The notes under the pieces are model-generated. The model had not been told where the DNA came from, ran no database searches, and was given only the letters and a program-made list of their open reading frames with translations. Of a stretch of DNA of 64,000 bases, positions 1-10,919 are shown one piece after another. The stretch is from Fibrobacterota bacterium (GTDB taxonomy: Bacteria > Fibrobacterota > Fibrobacteria > UBA11236), in the NCBI GenBank assembly GCA_028287465.1, contig JAQBPO010000023.1, positions 1-64,000 on the forward strand, in the 5' to 3' direction. Position 1 is the first letter of the stretch. Each line of letters opens with the position of its first letter. The translations under genes and the position numbers were made by a program.

Positions 1-2263
1 CCGAATCCATCAGGGAGGCGCGCGAGACCGGGGCCTGGGCGATGTAGTAATAGACGATATCGCGCATCAGGCGGACGAAGACGAGGTTCACGGAGCGGCG
101 GAAGGCCTCCTTCAGGGTCTGGATGCCGCCCTCGTCCTTCTCGAAATTCACGAAACTGTGGAGGCCGCCGCCCGTGAAGAACTTCTCCGAGGTGTTGCCG
201 GAGTATTTCCGTTCCATGGCCGCGTCCAGCATCGCCGCCAGGCCGGTGTCCGGTCCGGCGGATTCCCTCGGAGGCTCCGCAGCCATGTAGCCCGCGGTCC
301 AGCGGGTCAAGGGATCGTGCCCGTTCGCTTCCAGGTCCAGCAAATCCTTGCGTCCCTTCCCCAGCAGGCGGGTGCGGATATCCGTCAGGATTTCCAGGTA
401 GTTCACCAAAGTGCGGAGCTTGGCCGTGGACCCCAAATCCAGCTTCACCCCCTCATTGATGTTGAGGGGCTGTTCGTAATTGTCCGCCTGCACGCGGAGC
501 AGATTCTTGCCTTCCACGGTCTCGTAGAGGGTGAAGCTGTAGATGAGCTTGGAGGGATCCCCTTTGTCCAGCAGGCGGAAGGAGTTCAAACCCACCGAGT
601 CCACGAACTTGGGATCCGCCAGACGCTTGAGCAGGTGCACCACGGATTTCTGGACCTTGCCGTCCAGGGTCGTGCCCACGGACAGATCGAGGCGATCGAG
701 GTCGTAGAGCCGCGGAAGGCCCAACAGGTTGAGCAGGGTGTTGCGCACCGCGTTGACGTGCTTGCGTTCCACGAAGGCCGCCGGGAAGAATGCGGCCGCC
801 CGGCGCATCAGCTCGGGATTCGACCGCAGGGCGGCGTCTCGGAGCTGGGGCGTGATGACGCCTTCGCGGCCCAGGATCTGCAGGTAATTCTCGCTGATGG
901 ACTTGAGCGCGTCCCGGTGCTGCAGCAGGTAGGAGGTGGGGCGGCGATGGGCGATGAACAGGTTCAGCACCTGGCGGTAGCCCTTGCCCATGGCTTCCAT
1001 GTCCACGCCCGTGTCGACGCCCCCCGGGCCCGCCCCATGGCTGCGAGGATGCTTGAGCAGGCGATTGATGGAATCCAGGGAAGCGCCGTACCAGGCCAAC
1101 AGACCGTCCGATAGCCCGTTGACCTCGCCGTATCCGGGCAGCGCGGCCAAGGGGACCGTGTTCACGTATTCCAGCAGGATGCGGCGGCGGGCCTCGGTGG
1201 TGTTCTCGCCGTTCTGGTAGGCGCGCAGGCTCGCCGAAATCATCTGGCGGTACTTTTCCGTGGGACCGATGGTGCGGCCTTCTTCCGAATGCTTGTACTT
1301 CTCCAACTGCGTCGCCAAGGTGCTCCCCCCGGCGACGTTGCCGTCCTTGCCCAGTTTCTGCTTGGCGAGCTCCACTACGGCCTTGGCCATTCGCGACCAT
1401 TCGACGGCGGGATTGCGGTTGGGGTAGGTGGAATCCAGGAGGGAACGGTTCTCGATGAACAAAAGGGTCTGCACCACCTGGCGCGGAATGGAATCGAAGG
1501 CGGGATAGACTTTCAAGGGATAATTGACGGTGAACATCGACTGCCCGCGCAGATCCAGGAGGTTCAGGCCGGCCTGGGTCTTCTCCGGGTAGGTGGGATA
1601 GATCCCCCGTCCCGCGAGTTCCAGCATCCTGGGGGAGAAGCGCGCCTGGCTTTCCACCCGGTAGCCCTGCGCCCGCAGGGACGCCGCGAATTCCGGGATA
1701 TGCAGGTAACCGCGGCGTTCATCCGTGGGACCCTTCACGGGGAAGAGGATCTTATCGGAAGCTCCCGGCTCGGCGTTGAAATACAGGCTCCTGGCGAGGC
1801 GGCTGAAATAGCGCGCCTGGTATTTCGAGGTGGAGGCCTCGTACATGAGGAAGCCGGAAACGGCGATGCCGAGCAGGATCGCGAGCGCGGCCGTGGTCTT
1901 GAACAGGCGGCGCACGAACCGCCGTTTGAGCATCCGGTCGAAAGTCGCGAATGGATCGCCGATGAAATGGGTTTTGGCCGGGAGGGCGGATGTTTCGGCA
2001 GGGGTTACCGTCTCCGCGACATCGATCATCGGTTCGGCAGGGGCATCGGCCGGCGAATCCATCGAGGGATCCGCGGCGCCGCCGGCCGGCATCGATCCGC
2101 CTGACGTCGCCTTCCCTTCCACAGGTAGCGCGTCCGTTTCCCCCTCCGGGGCAATCCCGGTTACGTCCCAGATGGGAACTGGGGATTTCTCCCGCTCCCG
2201 TGTTTCCGATTCCCCGTCCATGCCGTCCGTCGTCTTCCGCCCGTCCTTGGGCTTGATCGTCAT
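1..2263 (-). CDS. Class A penicillin-binding protein (GT51 + transpeptidase), 3' end outside window
   Basis: Bifunctional peptidoglycan polymerase/cross-linker of the inner membrane facing the periplasm. The reading frame starts at ATG 2263 and runs off the left edge (754 codons seen). Residues 1-100 are acidic and low-complexity, followed by basic residues and one membrane segment near 125-145. A divergent GT51 domain lies near 265-400, with ENRSLL in place of the usual ED-x-x-F, then GGSTLATQL and a YVNTVPLA..GYGEV segment. The transpeptidase half shows an SxxK motif (STAK, Ser about 612) and an SVN triad; the KTG motif would be beyond the edge. The divergent GT51 signature sets it apart from the ordinary PBP1A at 49821-53018. 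Exact subfamily is not assigned. Confidence 0.85.
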   Translation of the reverse strand, partial: MTIKPKDGRKTTDGMDGESETREREKSPVPIWDVTGIAPEGETDALPVEGKATSGGSMPAGGAADPSMDSPADAPAEPMIDVAETVTPAETSALPAKTHFIGDPFATFDRMLKRRFVRRLFKTTAALAILLGIAVSGFLMYEASTSKYQARYFSRLARSLYFNAEPGASDKILFPVKGPTDERRGYLHIPEFAASLRAQGYRVESQARFSPRMLELAGRGIYPTYPEKTQAGLNLLDLRGQSMFTVNYPLKVYPAFDSIPRQVVQTLLFIENRSLLDSTYPNRNPAVEWSRMAKAVVELAKQKLGKDGNVAGGSTLATQLEKYKHSEEGRTIGPTEKYRQMISASLRAYQNGENTTEARRRILLEYVNTVPLAALPGYGEVNGLSDGLLAWYGASLDSINRLLKHPRSHGAGPGGVDTGVDMEAMGKGYRQVLNLFIAHRRPTSYLLQHRDALKSISENYLQILGREGVITPQLRDAALRSNPELMRRAAAFFPAAFVERKHVNAVRNTLLNLLGLPRLYDLDRLDLSVGTTLDGKVQKSVVHLLKRLADPKFVDSVGLNSFRLLDKGDPSKLIYSFTLYETVEGKNLLRVQADNYEQPLNINEGVKLDLGSTAKLRTLVNYLEILTDIRTRLLGKGRKDLLDLEANGHDPLTRWTAGYMAAEPPRESAGPDTGLAAMLDAAMERKYSGNTSEKFFTGGGLHSFVNFEKDEGGIQTLKEAFRRSVNLVFVRLMRDIVYYYIAQAPVSRASLMDS

Positions 2264-2540
2264 GGCGCCTTCGTCGCGGCGCCCGCGGCCCAGCCTGGCA
2301 TTTGGCATGCCGGTTGGGTTGGAGTATATTGTAGCATCTCCGGCTCGAACGATGCGAAACCTTTCCCGGCCCCTCCAGCATGGCTTCCGGACGAAATCCG
2401 GCGGCATGCCCGATGGAACGGTCGGGGAATCGGTTCTGATAGGGAAAGTTTGATCATGGGCGGCGAAAAATGAATCCGGAATGCGCCAATAAGATACGGT
2501 TTTGCCGGCTGTCTGCAAAGTCCCGCGGAACATTTAATCC

Positions 2541-3089
2541 ATGAAACCCGGCGCCTTCCGCCAGGAGGAACCGGAGCCCCCCGGCGGCACTCCCCTTGGA
2601 GTGCAAATCCTCGCGTTCCTGTGCGGCATCGTGGTCGCCTACCTCGGTTTCAAATCCACCTGGTCGGACTTCAGTCAAATCCGGAAACTGGACCACCTCG
2701 AACGCTTCCGGGAAACGGACGGCCGCTTCCTCAAGGTGGACGTCCGGAAGGATTCGGTCGGTTCCGCGGATGACTTCTACCCGGACGTCCTATACGAATA
2801 TTTCGTGGATGGGAAGAGCATCTGGGGATGGCGGCTTTCCTACGAGGAGGAGCCCAATTCCAAGGCTTATTGGGAGGGGCGCCTCTCCGCCTATGCCAAG
2901 GGCTCCCCCATCAAGGTGTATTACGACGGTGACAAGCCCAAGGACTCCATCCTTGAGAAAAAGCACGGGGGCCTGTACCGGATCTGGATTAAAATGGCTT
3001 TAGGGGCGGGATTCCTGCTGACCGGCCTGACCCTGGCCGTGCTCCCCGTCTCCGGATGGCTGAAAAGGGACAGGGCGCCTGCCGGCTAG
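2541..3089 (+). CDS. DUF3592 domain membrane protein
   Basis: 182-residue protein with a membrane segment near residues 18-40, an extracytoplasmic domain and a second membrane segment near 150-172. The central part has the features of DUF3592: a tyrosine-rich strand followed by VDGK, and the late pattern Y..G.PIKVYYDGDKPKDSILE. The function of this family is unknown. It stands alone on the plus strand between two minus-strand genes. The Shine-Dalgarno is weak, so the start is chosen because it is the first ATG before the membrane segment. Confidence 0.75.
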   Translation: MKPGAFRQEEPEPPGGTPLGVQILAFLCGIVVAYLGFKSTWSDFSQIRKLDHLERFRETDGRFLKVDVRKDSVGSADDFYPDVLYEYFVDGKSIWGWRLSYEEEPNSKAYWEGRLSAYAKGSPIKVYYDGDKPKDSILEKKHGGLYRIWIKMALGAGFLLTGLTLAVLPVSGWLKRDRAPAG

Positions 3090-3094
3090 GCCGC

Positions 3095-3742
3095 CTAGAA
3101 AATGAAGCCGGCCATCACCGCCAGGGTGACGGTTTTCAAATCCCGGGCCTTGGTCTTGTCCAGGCTGCTTCGGCCCACATTGGTCCGTATCTGGAAGGAG
3201 CCCAGGCCCCATTCCACCCCGGCACCGATACAAAGACTCCAATCGATGTCCACCAGATCTTCCGTCTTAATCAAAGGCGTCGCCGCCTCCGGGATCACCG
3301 TGCCGCCATTGGCGATTTCGATGAATTCGGAATAGGATTTCCTGGAAATGGCGTAGGCGAGGGAGGGTCCGCCGAAGAAGATGGGCATGACCTCGCTTTC
3401 CGTCGGCGCCGTCACCTTGATCATGAAGGGGATTTCCAGGGCATGGTATTTGACGGTATTGACCTTCATCTTGTCGCCGTCCCGGGTATTGGTGGCCCCG
3501 CTCTTGCTGACATAGAGCAAATCGGTTTCGAACCCCAGAAAGACCGGGAGGTGGAAGGCGAGGGTGAACCCCGTCGTGGGCCAAATTTCGGTATCGAACT
3601 TCTCCACATCGTCGCCCCAGAACGAGGCGGCGGTGATTCCGCCCACCAATCCGAGGGCGACGGGTTTGCGTTCGGCGCGGATTTCGGCGCAAAGCAAGGG
3701 AATCAGGAGGGCGGTCAGGGAGAGGCGGACGGTTGATGTCAT
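3095..3742 (-). CDS. Outer-membrane beta-barrel protein (PorT/OMP_b-brl_2-like)
   Basis: 215-residue protein with a signal peptide (hydrophobic segment at residues 7-19, ending near AEIRA) followed by alternating beta strands and a C-terminal Phe (GFIF), as in small 8-strand outer-membrane barrels. The frame stays open upstream to a TTG at 4033, but that extension only translates a tandem repeat (SGSPDET-like heptads) and would bury the signal peptide, so ATG 3742 is preferred. It lies downstream of the XRE gene on the same strand, separated by the hairpin repeat array. Function beyond the barrel fold is unknown. Confidence 0.7.
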   Translation of the reverse strand: MTSTVRLSLTALLIPLLCAEIRAERKPVALGLVGGITAASFWGDDVEKFDTEIWPTTGFTLAFHLPVFLGFETDLLYVSKSGATNTRDGDKMKVNTVKYHALEIPFMIKVTAPTESEVMPIFFGGPSLAYAISRKSYSEFIEIANGGTVIPEAATPLIKTEDLVDIDWSLCIGAGVEWGLGSFQIRTNVGRSSLDKTKARDLKTVTLAVMAGFIF

Positions 3743-3798
3743 CCGGGGAATTATCCCAATAAGGCGGGGCGGGAGCAAGCCGGAAAGGAACCCGGCCG

Positions 3799-4022
3799 GT
3801 CGGCCAAGCGAACCCGACCCTCCGTCGGGCGAACCCGACGCTCCGCCGGGCGAACCCGACCCTCCGTCGGGCGAACCCGGCCTTTTACCGGGCAAACCCG
3901 GCACTTTGTCGGGCGAACCAGACAATTCGTCGGGTGATCCCGACATTTTGTCGGGCGAACCCGATGTTTCGTCGGGCGAACCCGACGTCTCGTCGGGCGA
4001 ACCCGACGTCTCGTCGGGCCGT
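3799..4022 (-). repeat. 21-bp tandem array, each unit a small hairpin
   Basis: About eleven imperfect copies of a 21-bp unit. The core GTCGGGCGAACCCGAC is an inverted repeat with a 6-bp stem (GTCGGG/CCCGAC) and a four-base loop (CGAA). Some copies that differ still pair: one reads CCGGG-CAAA-CCCGG, another GTCGGG-TGAT-CCCGAC. The array sits between the stop codon of the XRE gene and the ATG of the barrel gene, in a frame that is open through all copies. Strand is given as that of the flanking genes. Spacers between stems are about 5 bases. Confidence 0.85.
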
Positions 4023-4033
4023 TCCTGGTCCAA

Positions 4034-4306
4034 TTAAATGATCTTGACCTTGAGTTCCTTGCCAAGGGCCTTGGCGACGCGCTCCAGGGTGGAGAGCTTG
4101 ATGTCGTCGGCATGGTTTTCGATGCGGGAGATGGCGGTACGCTTGGTCTTCAAGCGGCTGGCCAGTTCTTCCTGGGAAACGCCGGTGGATTCGCGGGCCT
4201 TGCGGAGCATCTCCCCTACGCGGGTCTCGCCGGTCTTGCTCGTCGATTTCTTCGCGGATTTCGCGGCGGGTTTCGCGGCGCTTTTGCTTTTCTTCGCTTT
4301 TGCCAT
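4034..4306 (-). CDS. XRE-family HTH regulator with Lys/Ala-rich N-terminus
   Basis: 90-residue DNA-binding protein. Residues 1-27 are a Lys/Ala/Ser-rich tail resembling histone H1-like tails. Residues 30-85 form a Cro/CI-type HTH (VSQEELASRLKTKRTAISRIE) followed by a LSTLERVAKALGKEL helix typical of HigA/XRE antitoxin-like proteins. No toxin gene is adjacent, so an antitoxin role is not claimed. Its promoter region holds palindromic GTTAAC sites placed over the core promoter, which suggests autorepression. The next gene on the strand is the outer-membrane barrel, after the hairpin array. Confidence 0.85.
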   Translation of the reverse strand: MAKAKKSKSAAKPAAKSAKKSTSKTGETRVGEMLRKARESTGVSQEELASRLKTKRTAISRIENHADDIKLSTLERVAKALGKELKVKII

Positions 4307-4408
4307 CTAAGGCCTCCTTCTGGTCGCTGGAATGGTGACCGGGACCAAGCCCGGTTCGATATAAGCCGGAATCCCCGCCTTGAACGGAGAGCCCCATCTT
4401 CTTCTTCT

Positions 4409-4437
4409 ATGTTAACTTATAGGTTAACCTCTGTCAA
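4409..4437 (-). promoter_or_regulatory. Sigma70-type promoter of the XRE gene with overlapping palindromic operators
   Basis: On the minus strand a perfect -35 (TTGACA, 4437-4432) is followed by a 17-bp spacer and a -10 of TAACAT (4414-4409). The palindrome AGGTTAACCT (4421-4430) lies in the spacer and a second GTTAAC (4411-4416) overlaps the -10. The two GTTAAC sites are 12 bp apart, about one helical turn. Predicted start near 4401 gives a leader of about 95 bases. Binding by the XRE protein itself is inferred. Confidence 0.65.
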
Positions 4438-4439
4438 GG

Positions 4440-4780
4440 TTCCCGTCCCTGCCCGCCTCGCCCAAAAGAACGCTGTTACCGCGCAGGTTGCCCCCTCGCC
4501 TAAGCGAAACGTCGACCTGAAAAAAGTCCTTGCGCTAGAGCGCGCGGCGAAATAGGGGAGCGGCCGGATCGGCGCATTGAGGCCTCGGCAGGGGCGGATA
4601 ATATGGTAAAAGTCGCCGGGAAGATCAACTCCCCTTGCCCGCGGCCTGCCGGACGGGGGTTTCCGGTCGCCGTGGGCCTGTCCGCTACGGTTCCTCCCGG
4701 GATACCTGTCGGGAGGCGCGCCGCGTCAAGTGGCCGGAGCGGACGGGGTTGGGCGCGGCGGGAGGATCCGATCGGGTCCT
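4440..4780. other. Gene-free stretch between XRE promoter and E1 gene
   Basis: No convincing gene; open frames here mirror the E1 gene or have no recognisable protein features. It contains one inverted repeat (CCTCCCG at 4693-4699 pairing with CGGGAGG at 4710-4716) just downstream of the E1 stop. There is no U-tract, so it is not called a terminator. Confidence 0.5.
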
Positions 4781-7234
<2,454 letters not shown>

Positions 7235-7265
7235 GGCGGGAAAGGTACAAAAGTCGCCCGGGGCG

Positions 7266-7293
7266 AAAAAAAAGCCGGGCGCTTCCGCCCGGC
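7266..7293 (-). terminator. Rho-independent terminator after the propeller gene
   Basis: Perfect 8-bp stem GCCGGGCG/CGCCCGGC (7274-7281 with 7286-7293), loop of four bases, followed on the minus strand by eight T residues (7273-7266). It lies about 40 bp past the stop codon of the gene at 7332. Confidence 0.9.
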
Positions 7294-7331
7294 CCCTACT
7301 CCCTATACGATTGGATCGGAAGCGGCCGAGA

Positions 7332-9116
7332 CTAGAAGACCACCGGGCTGGAAAGAACCTTGCCGGCGCCTTCAGCGCGCAGGAGGTAAAGCCCGGACCG
7401 GATCCCCTGGGTGGAAATCCGCGCGCTTCCCGTGGCGGATACGTCCCCGCCCACGTCGCGGCCCCGGAAGTCCAGCAAACGGACCTGGTATTCGCCGGCA
7501 TCGGGCAGACCCACCTTGAGGGCTCCGGAAAGGCGCTCCACTTTCAAGCGGAAGGCCGGAGCCTTGTCCAGCGCGGCCTTGACGTCGACGGGCGGCTCGA
7601 AGGGCAGCGACGGGGAAATGGCGTTCAGGGTGTACCAGGTCTTGGGGTACCACAGGGTCTTGGCGCCTTCCTGGGACTTGATGTTGTTGGTGGCGATGTA
7701 GACGACCTGGCCGGTCTTCAGGCCGTCGATTTCCAGGAACACCTTCTTGCGATCCGGGGACACCTGGACCGACTTGACCACGCGGTTCTGGGTTTCCTGC
7801 TTGGGTCCGCCGTATTCCGCGGTGGGCTTGTACCACCATTGCTGGACGGCGTAGTTGGCCGCCAGGTTGGCTTCCGTCCCCACCGGCATGGTGAATTCCA
7901 GTTCCATGCCCTTGGCGCGGGAGCGCGCCGAGAGGATCTCGAATACGGCGGTGCCGTTGGGCGTCAGCTTCTGCAGGCCGAAGGTGGTCCCGTTCCAGCC
8001 CTGGTTGCTGTGGCCGCCGTTTCCCAGGCCGCCGATGTAGATCTCGCCGTTGGCGCCGGTGCGCACGCGGTGCACGCCGACTTCCAATCCTCCGCTCATG
8101 GCGAACACGCAACCCTGGTATTCCCCGTTGACCTTCTCCATGAAGGCGCGGTAGATGCCGCCGCGGCCCACGTCGCCGTAGATGAACTGCCCGGCATAAG
8201 GGCCGGTCTTCATCAGGGCGAGTTCGGTCGGGCTCTCATTGGCCTCGGCATGGGGCGTCCAGATGGCGGGAGGCGTCACCTTTCCAGCGACCTTGATCTG
8301 GATGGGGCCTTTGGGCTCCACCGCGTATCCGTAGAAACGATCCTGGACGATTTGGTGGAACTGGCTCGAGGGCCGGTAGCCGCCCTGGTTGTCGGTCACG
8401 AAGATGTCGTTGTTCGGGCCGAGGGCGATGCCGTCCGGCGCGCGCAGGCCTTCCGCCACCACCGAATAGGCGCCTCCGCCGATGGGGAAGCTGATCACGG
8501 TGCTGCGGTCCTTGCCCAGCTGGGCGACGGGCCAACCGCTCATCTGCACGCCCACGGCCAGGGCCATGTAAAGCTTGCCGTCCTTGTGCACGGGACCGAA
8601 AGCGTATTCGAACCAGGCATGGTAGGACGGGATCTTCCCGATTTCCACCGAGGACTCGTACTTGCCGTCCCCGTTCGCGTCCACCAGCTTGAGCACGCGA
8701 TCGACATCGCCGATGTACACGTCGTTGCCCACCACGCAAAGCCCCATGGCGTCATGGAAGCCGGCGGCCACCTCGGTCACGGTGATGGCGGCGCGATCCG
8801 TTCCCTTGACGTTGGTGAGACGGTAGAGCTTGCCTTCGCCCGTGCGCGTGCCGGTGATGGGGATGTCCTGGCCCGTGGAATTGTCCGTCGCGCTGGGCCC
8901 GGAGGTCCCGCGCCAGGTCTGCACCAGCAGGTCCCCGTTGGGAAGGAACTCCATGCCCGTTACGGCCGGCTTGAAGCTGTCGGGCCGGATGGTCATGATG
9001 GAATACCCCGGATGCAGGCCCACATCCGGCCCATGCGTGGCCGCGGCCTGCCCGAGGCATACCGCCAGGCCCACCGCGATTTTCCCGATCCCCGTTTTTC
9101 CCATGCTCTTTTTCAT
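7332..9116 (-). CDS. Exported beta-propeller protein (glucose/sorbosone dehydrogenase-like) with C-terminal sorting-like domain
   Basis: 594-residue secreted protein. Signal peptide at residues 1-26. The body resembles the soluble quinoprotein glucose/sorbosone dehydrogenase or heme-associated propeller families seen next to DUF1080 proteins: [47 protein letters not shown]. The last about 70 residues form a separate beta domain ([17 protein letters not shown] ... [12 protein letters not shown]) that resembles type IX/Por-type C-terminal sorting domains. ATG 9116 follows a GGGGGGAAG Shine-Dalgarno and overlaps the stop of the upstream gene (ATGA), so the two are co-translated. Likely role is oxidation or binding of sugars or polyols; substrate unknown. 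Confidence 0.75.
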   Translation of the reverse strand: MKKSMGKTGIGKIAVGLAVCLGQAAATHGPDVGLHPGYSIMTIRPDSFKPAVTGMEFLPNGDLLVQTWRGTSGPSATDNSTGQDIPITGTRTGEGKLYRLTNVKGTDRAAITVTEVAAGFHDAMGLCVVGNDVYIGDVDRVLKLVDANGDGKYESSVEIGKIPSYHAWFEYAFGPVHKDGKLYMALAVGVQMSGWPVAQLGKDRSTVISFPIGGGAYSVVAEGLRAPDGIALGPNNDIFVTDNQGGYRPSSQFHQIVQDRFYGYAVEPKGPIQIKVAGKVTPPAIWTPHAEANESPTELALMKTGPYAGQFIYGDVGRGGIYRAFMEKVNGEYQGCVFAMSGGLEVGVHRVRTGANGEIYIGGLGNGGHSNQGWNGTTFGLQKLTPNGTAVFEILSARSRAKGMELEFTMPVGTEANLAANYAVQQWWYKPTAEYGGPKQETQNRVVKSVQVSPDRKKVFLEIDGLKTGQVVYIATNNIKSQEGAKTLWYPKTWYTLNAISPSLPFEPPVDVKAALDKAPAFRLKVERLSGALKVGLPDAGEYQVRLLDFRGRDVGGDVSATGSARISTQGIRSGLYLLRAEGAGKVLSSPVVF

Positions 9117-10258
9117 CTTGCTTCCCCCCGATTGTTCGTCATGGTCGTCATCCCGGAAATGCGCTCGCGCAGCACCACGGGCAGGCCGGCGGCCCTGCCG
9201 GCCCCGGACCAAAGGATTTCCCCGGAGGCGCCGGGCAGGTCGATCTCATCCAGGCTCCTGCCATCCATGGTCAGGATGGAAAGCCGGGCGGCCTCCCCGG
9301 GCCGGCGGGCCGCGGCGGGAAAGGCATAACGGATGATCCAGCCGCCGTCCCTGGATTCGGCGCGCAGGAGATTGCCTTTGCCCGCGGCCGGGAACTCGCC
9401 CGCCAAGGTTGGCTTGGCGTTGATGGGCCGGCCGGTGGCGGGATCCAGTTCCATGAACATGTAATCGCGGTAGGAGACCGGGGCCCCCTCGGACTGCAAG
9501 GCGATGGATCCGGAGTTGAGCATATTGGCCATGTCCTTGGGGTCGTCCTTTTCGGACCAGCGCATCTTCCAGCATTTGAAGACCACGGTGCCGTTGACGA
9601 TGTGCACGGCGCTGTCGGAACCGCGCACCAGGGCTTCCATCACGTTCCAGGCCCCGTCGATGTAGGGCACCGAACTTCCCAGGCATTGCCGGCCGTCCGG
9701 ATTGCCATGGTCGACCATCTTGCCGCCGGCCTTGTATTGGTGCTGAGACTTGGTCGAGTCGACGGTCGTGTTCACGTAGACATTGCCGATGGTCCAGATC
9801 TCGCCCATCCCGCGCTTCTGCCCCTGGTATTCGATGGAACGCGGATAGCTTCCGAACAGGCGCGGCCCTTCGATGCGCGCATGGTAGAGCATGCCGGCGT
9901 TCTGGCCGGTCTCCCCTAGCTTGTCGAACTTTTCCCGGATGCGGACCCGGTAGTGGGAATACACCTTCTTGGTGTAGATGTGCCCCGTCGGCGTACCCGT
10001 GGCATGGATGGAACTGTCGCTGGCGCGCACGGAAAAGGTGCCGTCCGGATTGGTCACCGGATCGTTGTTGGGGGCCCCGCTCCCCAAGGTGGTATAGAAT
10101 CCGGCGAGGGTCTTGCCGTCGAACGCCGAGACCCATCCGGAATCCTTTTGCGCCTGGGTGATCTGATCGGCGCAGGCGGGAGCCTGGGACAGGGCCAGCA
10201 GGAGGATGGACGCGATGCCTTCCCGGGCGAATCTGCGGATTTCGAGTGTAGGACCCAT
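9113..10258 (-). CDS. Exported DUF1080 (3-keto-disaccharide hydrolase-like) protein
   Basis: 381-residue secreted protein with signal peptide at residues 1-30 (ending near APACA). The main domain matches DUF1080/LamG-like folds: WVSAFDGKTLAGFY, then NAGMLYHARIEGPRLFGSYPRSIEYQ and GAWNVMEALVRG. Related proteins have been described as hydrolases of 3-keto-glycosides. The C-terminal about 60 residues (LSILTMDGRSL ... GAGRAAGLPVVL) again look like a short beta-rich sorting or adhesion domain. Start ATG 10258 is preceded by AAGGAGAG. First gene of a two-gene operon with the propeller protein, which makes a joint role in extracellular ketoglycoside metabolism plausible. Confidence 0.75.
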   Translation of the reverse strand: MGPTLEIRRFAREGIASILLLALSQAPACADQITQAQKDSGWVSAFDGKTLAGFYTTLGSGAPNNDPVTNPDGTFSVRASDSSIHATGTPTGHIYTKKVYSHYRVRIREKFDKLGETGQNAGMLYHARIEGPRLFGSYPRSIEYQGQKRGMGEIWTIGNVYVNTTVDSTKSQHQYKAGGKMVDHGNPDGRQCLGSSVPYIDGAWNVMEALVRGSDSAVHIVNGTVVFKCWKMRWSEKDDPKDMANMLNSGSIALQSEGAPVSYRDYMFMELDPATGRPINAKPTLAGEFPAAGKGNLLRAESRDGGWIIRYAFPAAARRPGEAARLSILTMDGRSLDEIDLPGASGEILWSGAGRAAGLPVVLRERISGMTTMTNNRGEAR

Positions 10259-10667
10259 GACTCTCCTTAGGCTTCGGCCTTCTCCACCCCACCACGGGCC
10301 CCGGAAAACCGTCCTTAAGATAATCCAGGATTGGATTTTATGTTTAGTAATTATTCTCTTTTTTATTGGCTTCATTGCCTTCGGAATTTGCAGTTTTCGC
10401 CTGTTTAATAGATCTAAAGCTTGTTTTAACGTTTATTTGGGTTTAGTAATATGACTATTTTTTAAGCGGTTTTTGACCGGGACCCAGGGTCCGGCCGGCC
10501 CCATTCCCGCCCCTGCCGGGCCGGGGTCATAAGCCCGCCTGAAGTAACACAGGGGTTACTCCCGGGACGTTTTCCCCGGTTCCCGATTTCCCTTTCCCCT
10601 CGGGACCCTTCTTCCCAAGGGCCTGGGTGGAGCAAGCGGGCCGCCCTGGTTTTTCTAAATTCCCCCT
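10259..10667. other. AT-rich intergenic region between divergent operons
   Basis: Divergent spacer between the DUF1080 operon (minus) and moaD (plus). Positions about 10310-10470 are strikingly AT-rich compared with the rest of the window. Further right there is a GGACCC/GGGTCC inverted repeat near 10481-10493. No protein with recognisable features is encoded. Promoters for both operons must lie here, but no pair of -35/-10 boxes stands out enough to name. Confidence 0.5.
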
Positions 10668-10919
10668 ATGACCCAGACCATCCGGGTGAACTATTATGCG
10701 CAATTGCGCGAGGCCCTGAAAAGGGATTCCGAGGACGTGACCGTGGCTCTTCCCGCCCGGGAACGGGATATCCTGGATCGATTGGCGGAATTGCATCCCC
10801 GCCAACGCGACCTGTTCCTTGCCAGCCGCATCGCCGTGAACGAGGATTACGTAGACGCGAGGGACCTCTTCAATGATCTCAAGAGGGTGGACGTCATCTC
10901 CCCCATCAGCGGCGGCTAG
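10668..10919 (+). CDS. moaD: Molybdopterin synthase small subunit
   Basis: 83-residue ubiquitin-like sulfur carrier. It ends in the diagnostic Gly-Gly (PISGG) that is activated as a thiocarboxylate and donates sulfur to precursor Z in molybdopterin synthesis. It has the family's usual length and the typical late segment VNEDYVD...DLKRVDVISPISGG. The stop codon is directly followed by the moaE ATG (TAGATG), so the two subunits are co-translated. Confidence 0.93.
   Translation: MTQTIRVNYYAQLREALKRDSEDVTVALPARERDILDRLAELHPRQRDLFLASRIAVNEDYVDARDLFNDLKRVDVISPISGG

Noticed and set aside
3799-4022. CRISPR-like array
   Set aside because: Units are contiguous 21-mers with no unique spacers of 25-40 bases and no cas genes.
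3743-4033. N-terminal extension of the barrel protein from TTG 4033
   Set aside because: It would translate only the 21-bp repeat array and place a signal peptide about 97 residues inside the protein.
4034-4306. Toxin-antitoxin module at the XRE gene
   Set aside because: The HTH looks HigA-like, but no RelE/HigB-type toxin gene is adjacent on either side.
4693-4716. Inverted repeat after the E1 gene as a terminator
   Set aside because: Seven-bp stem but no T run on either strand.
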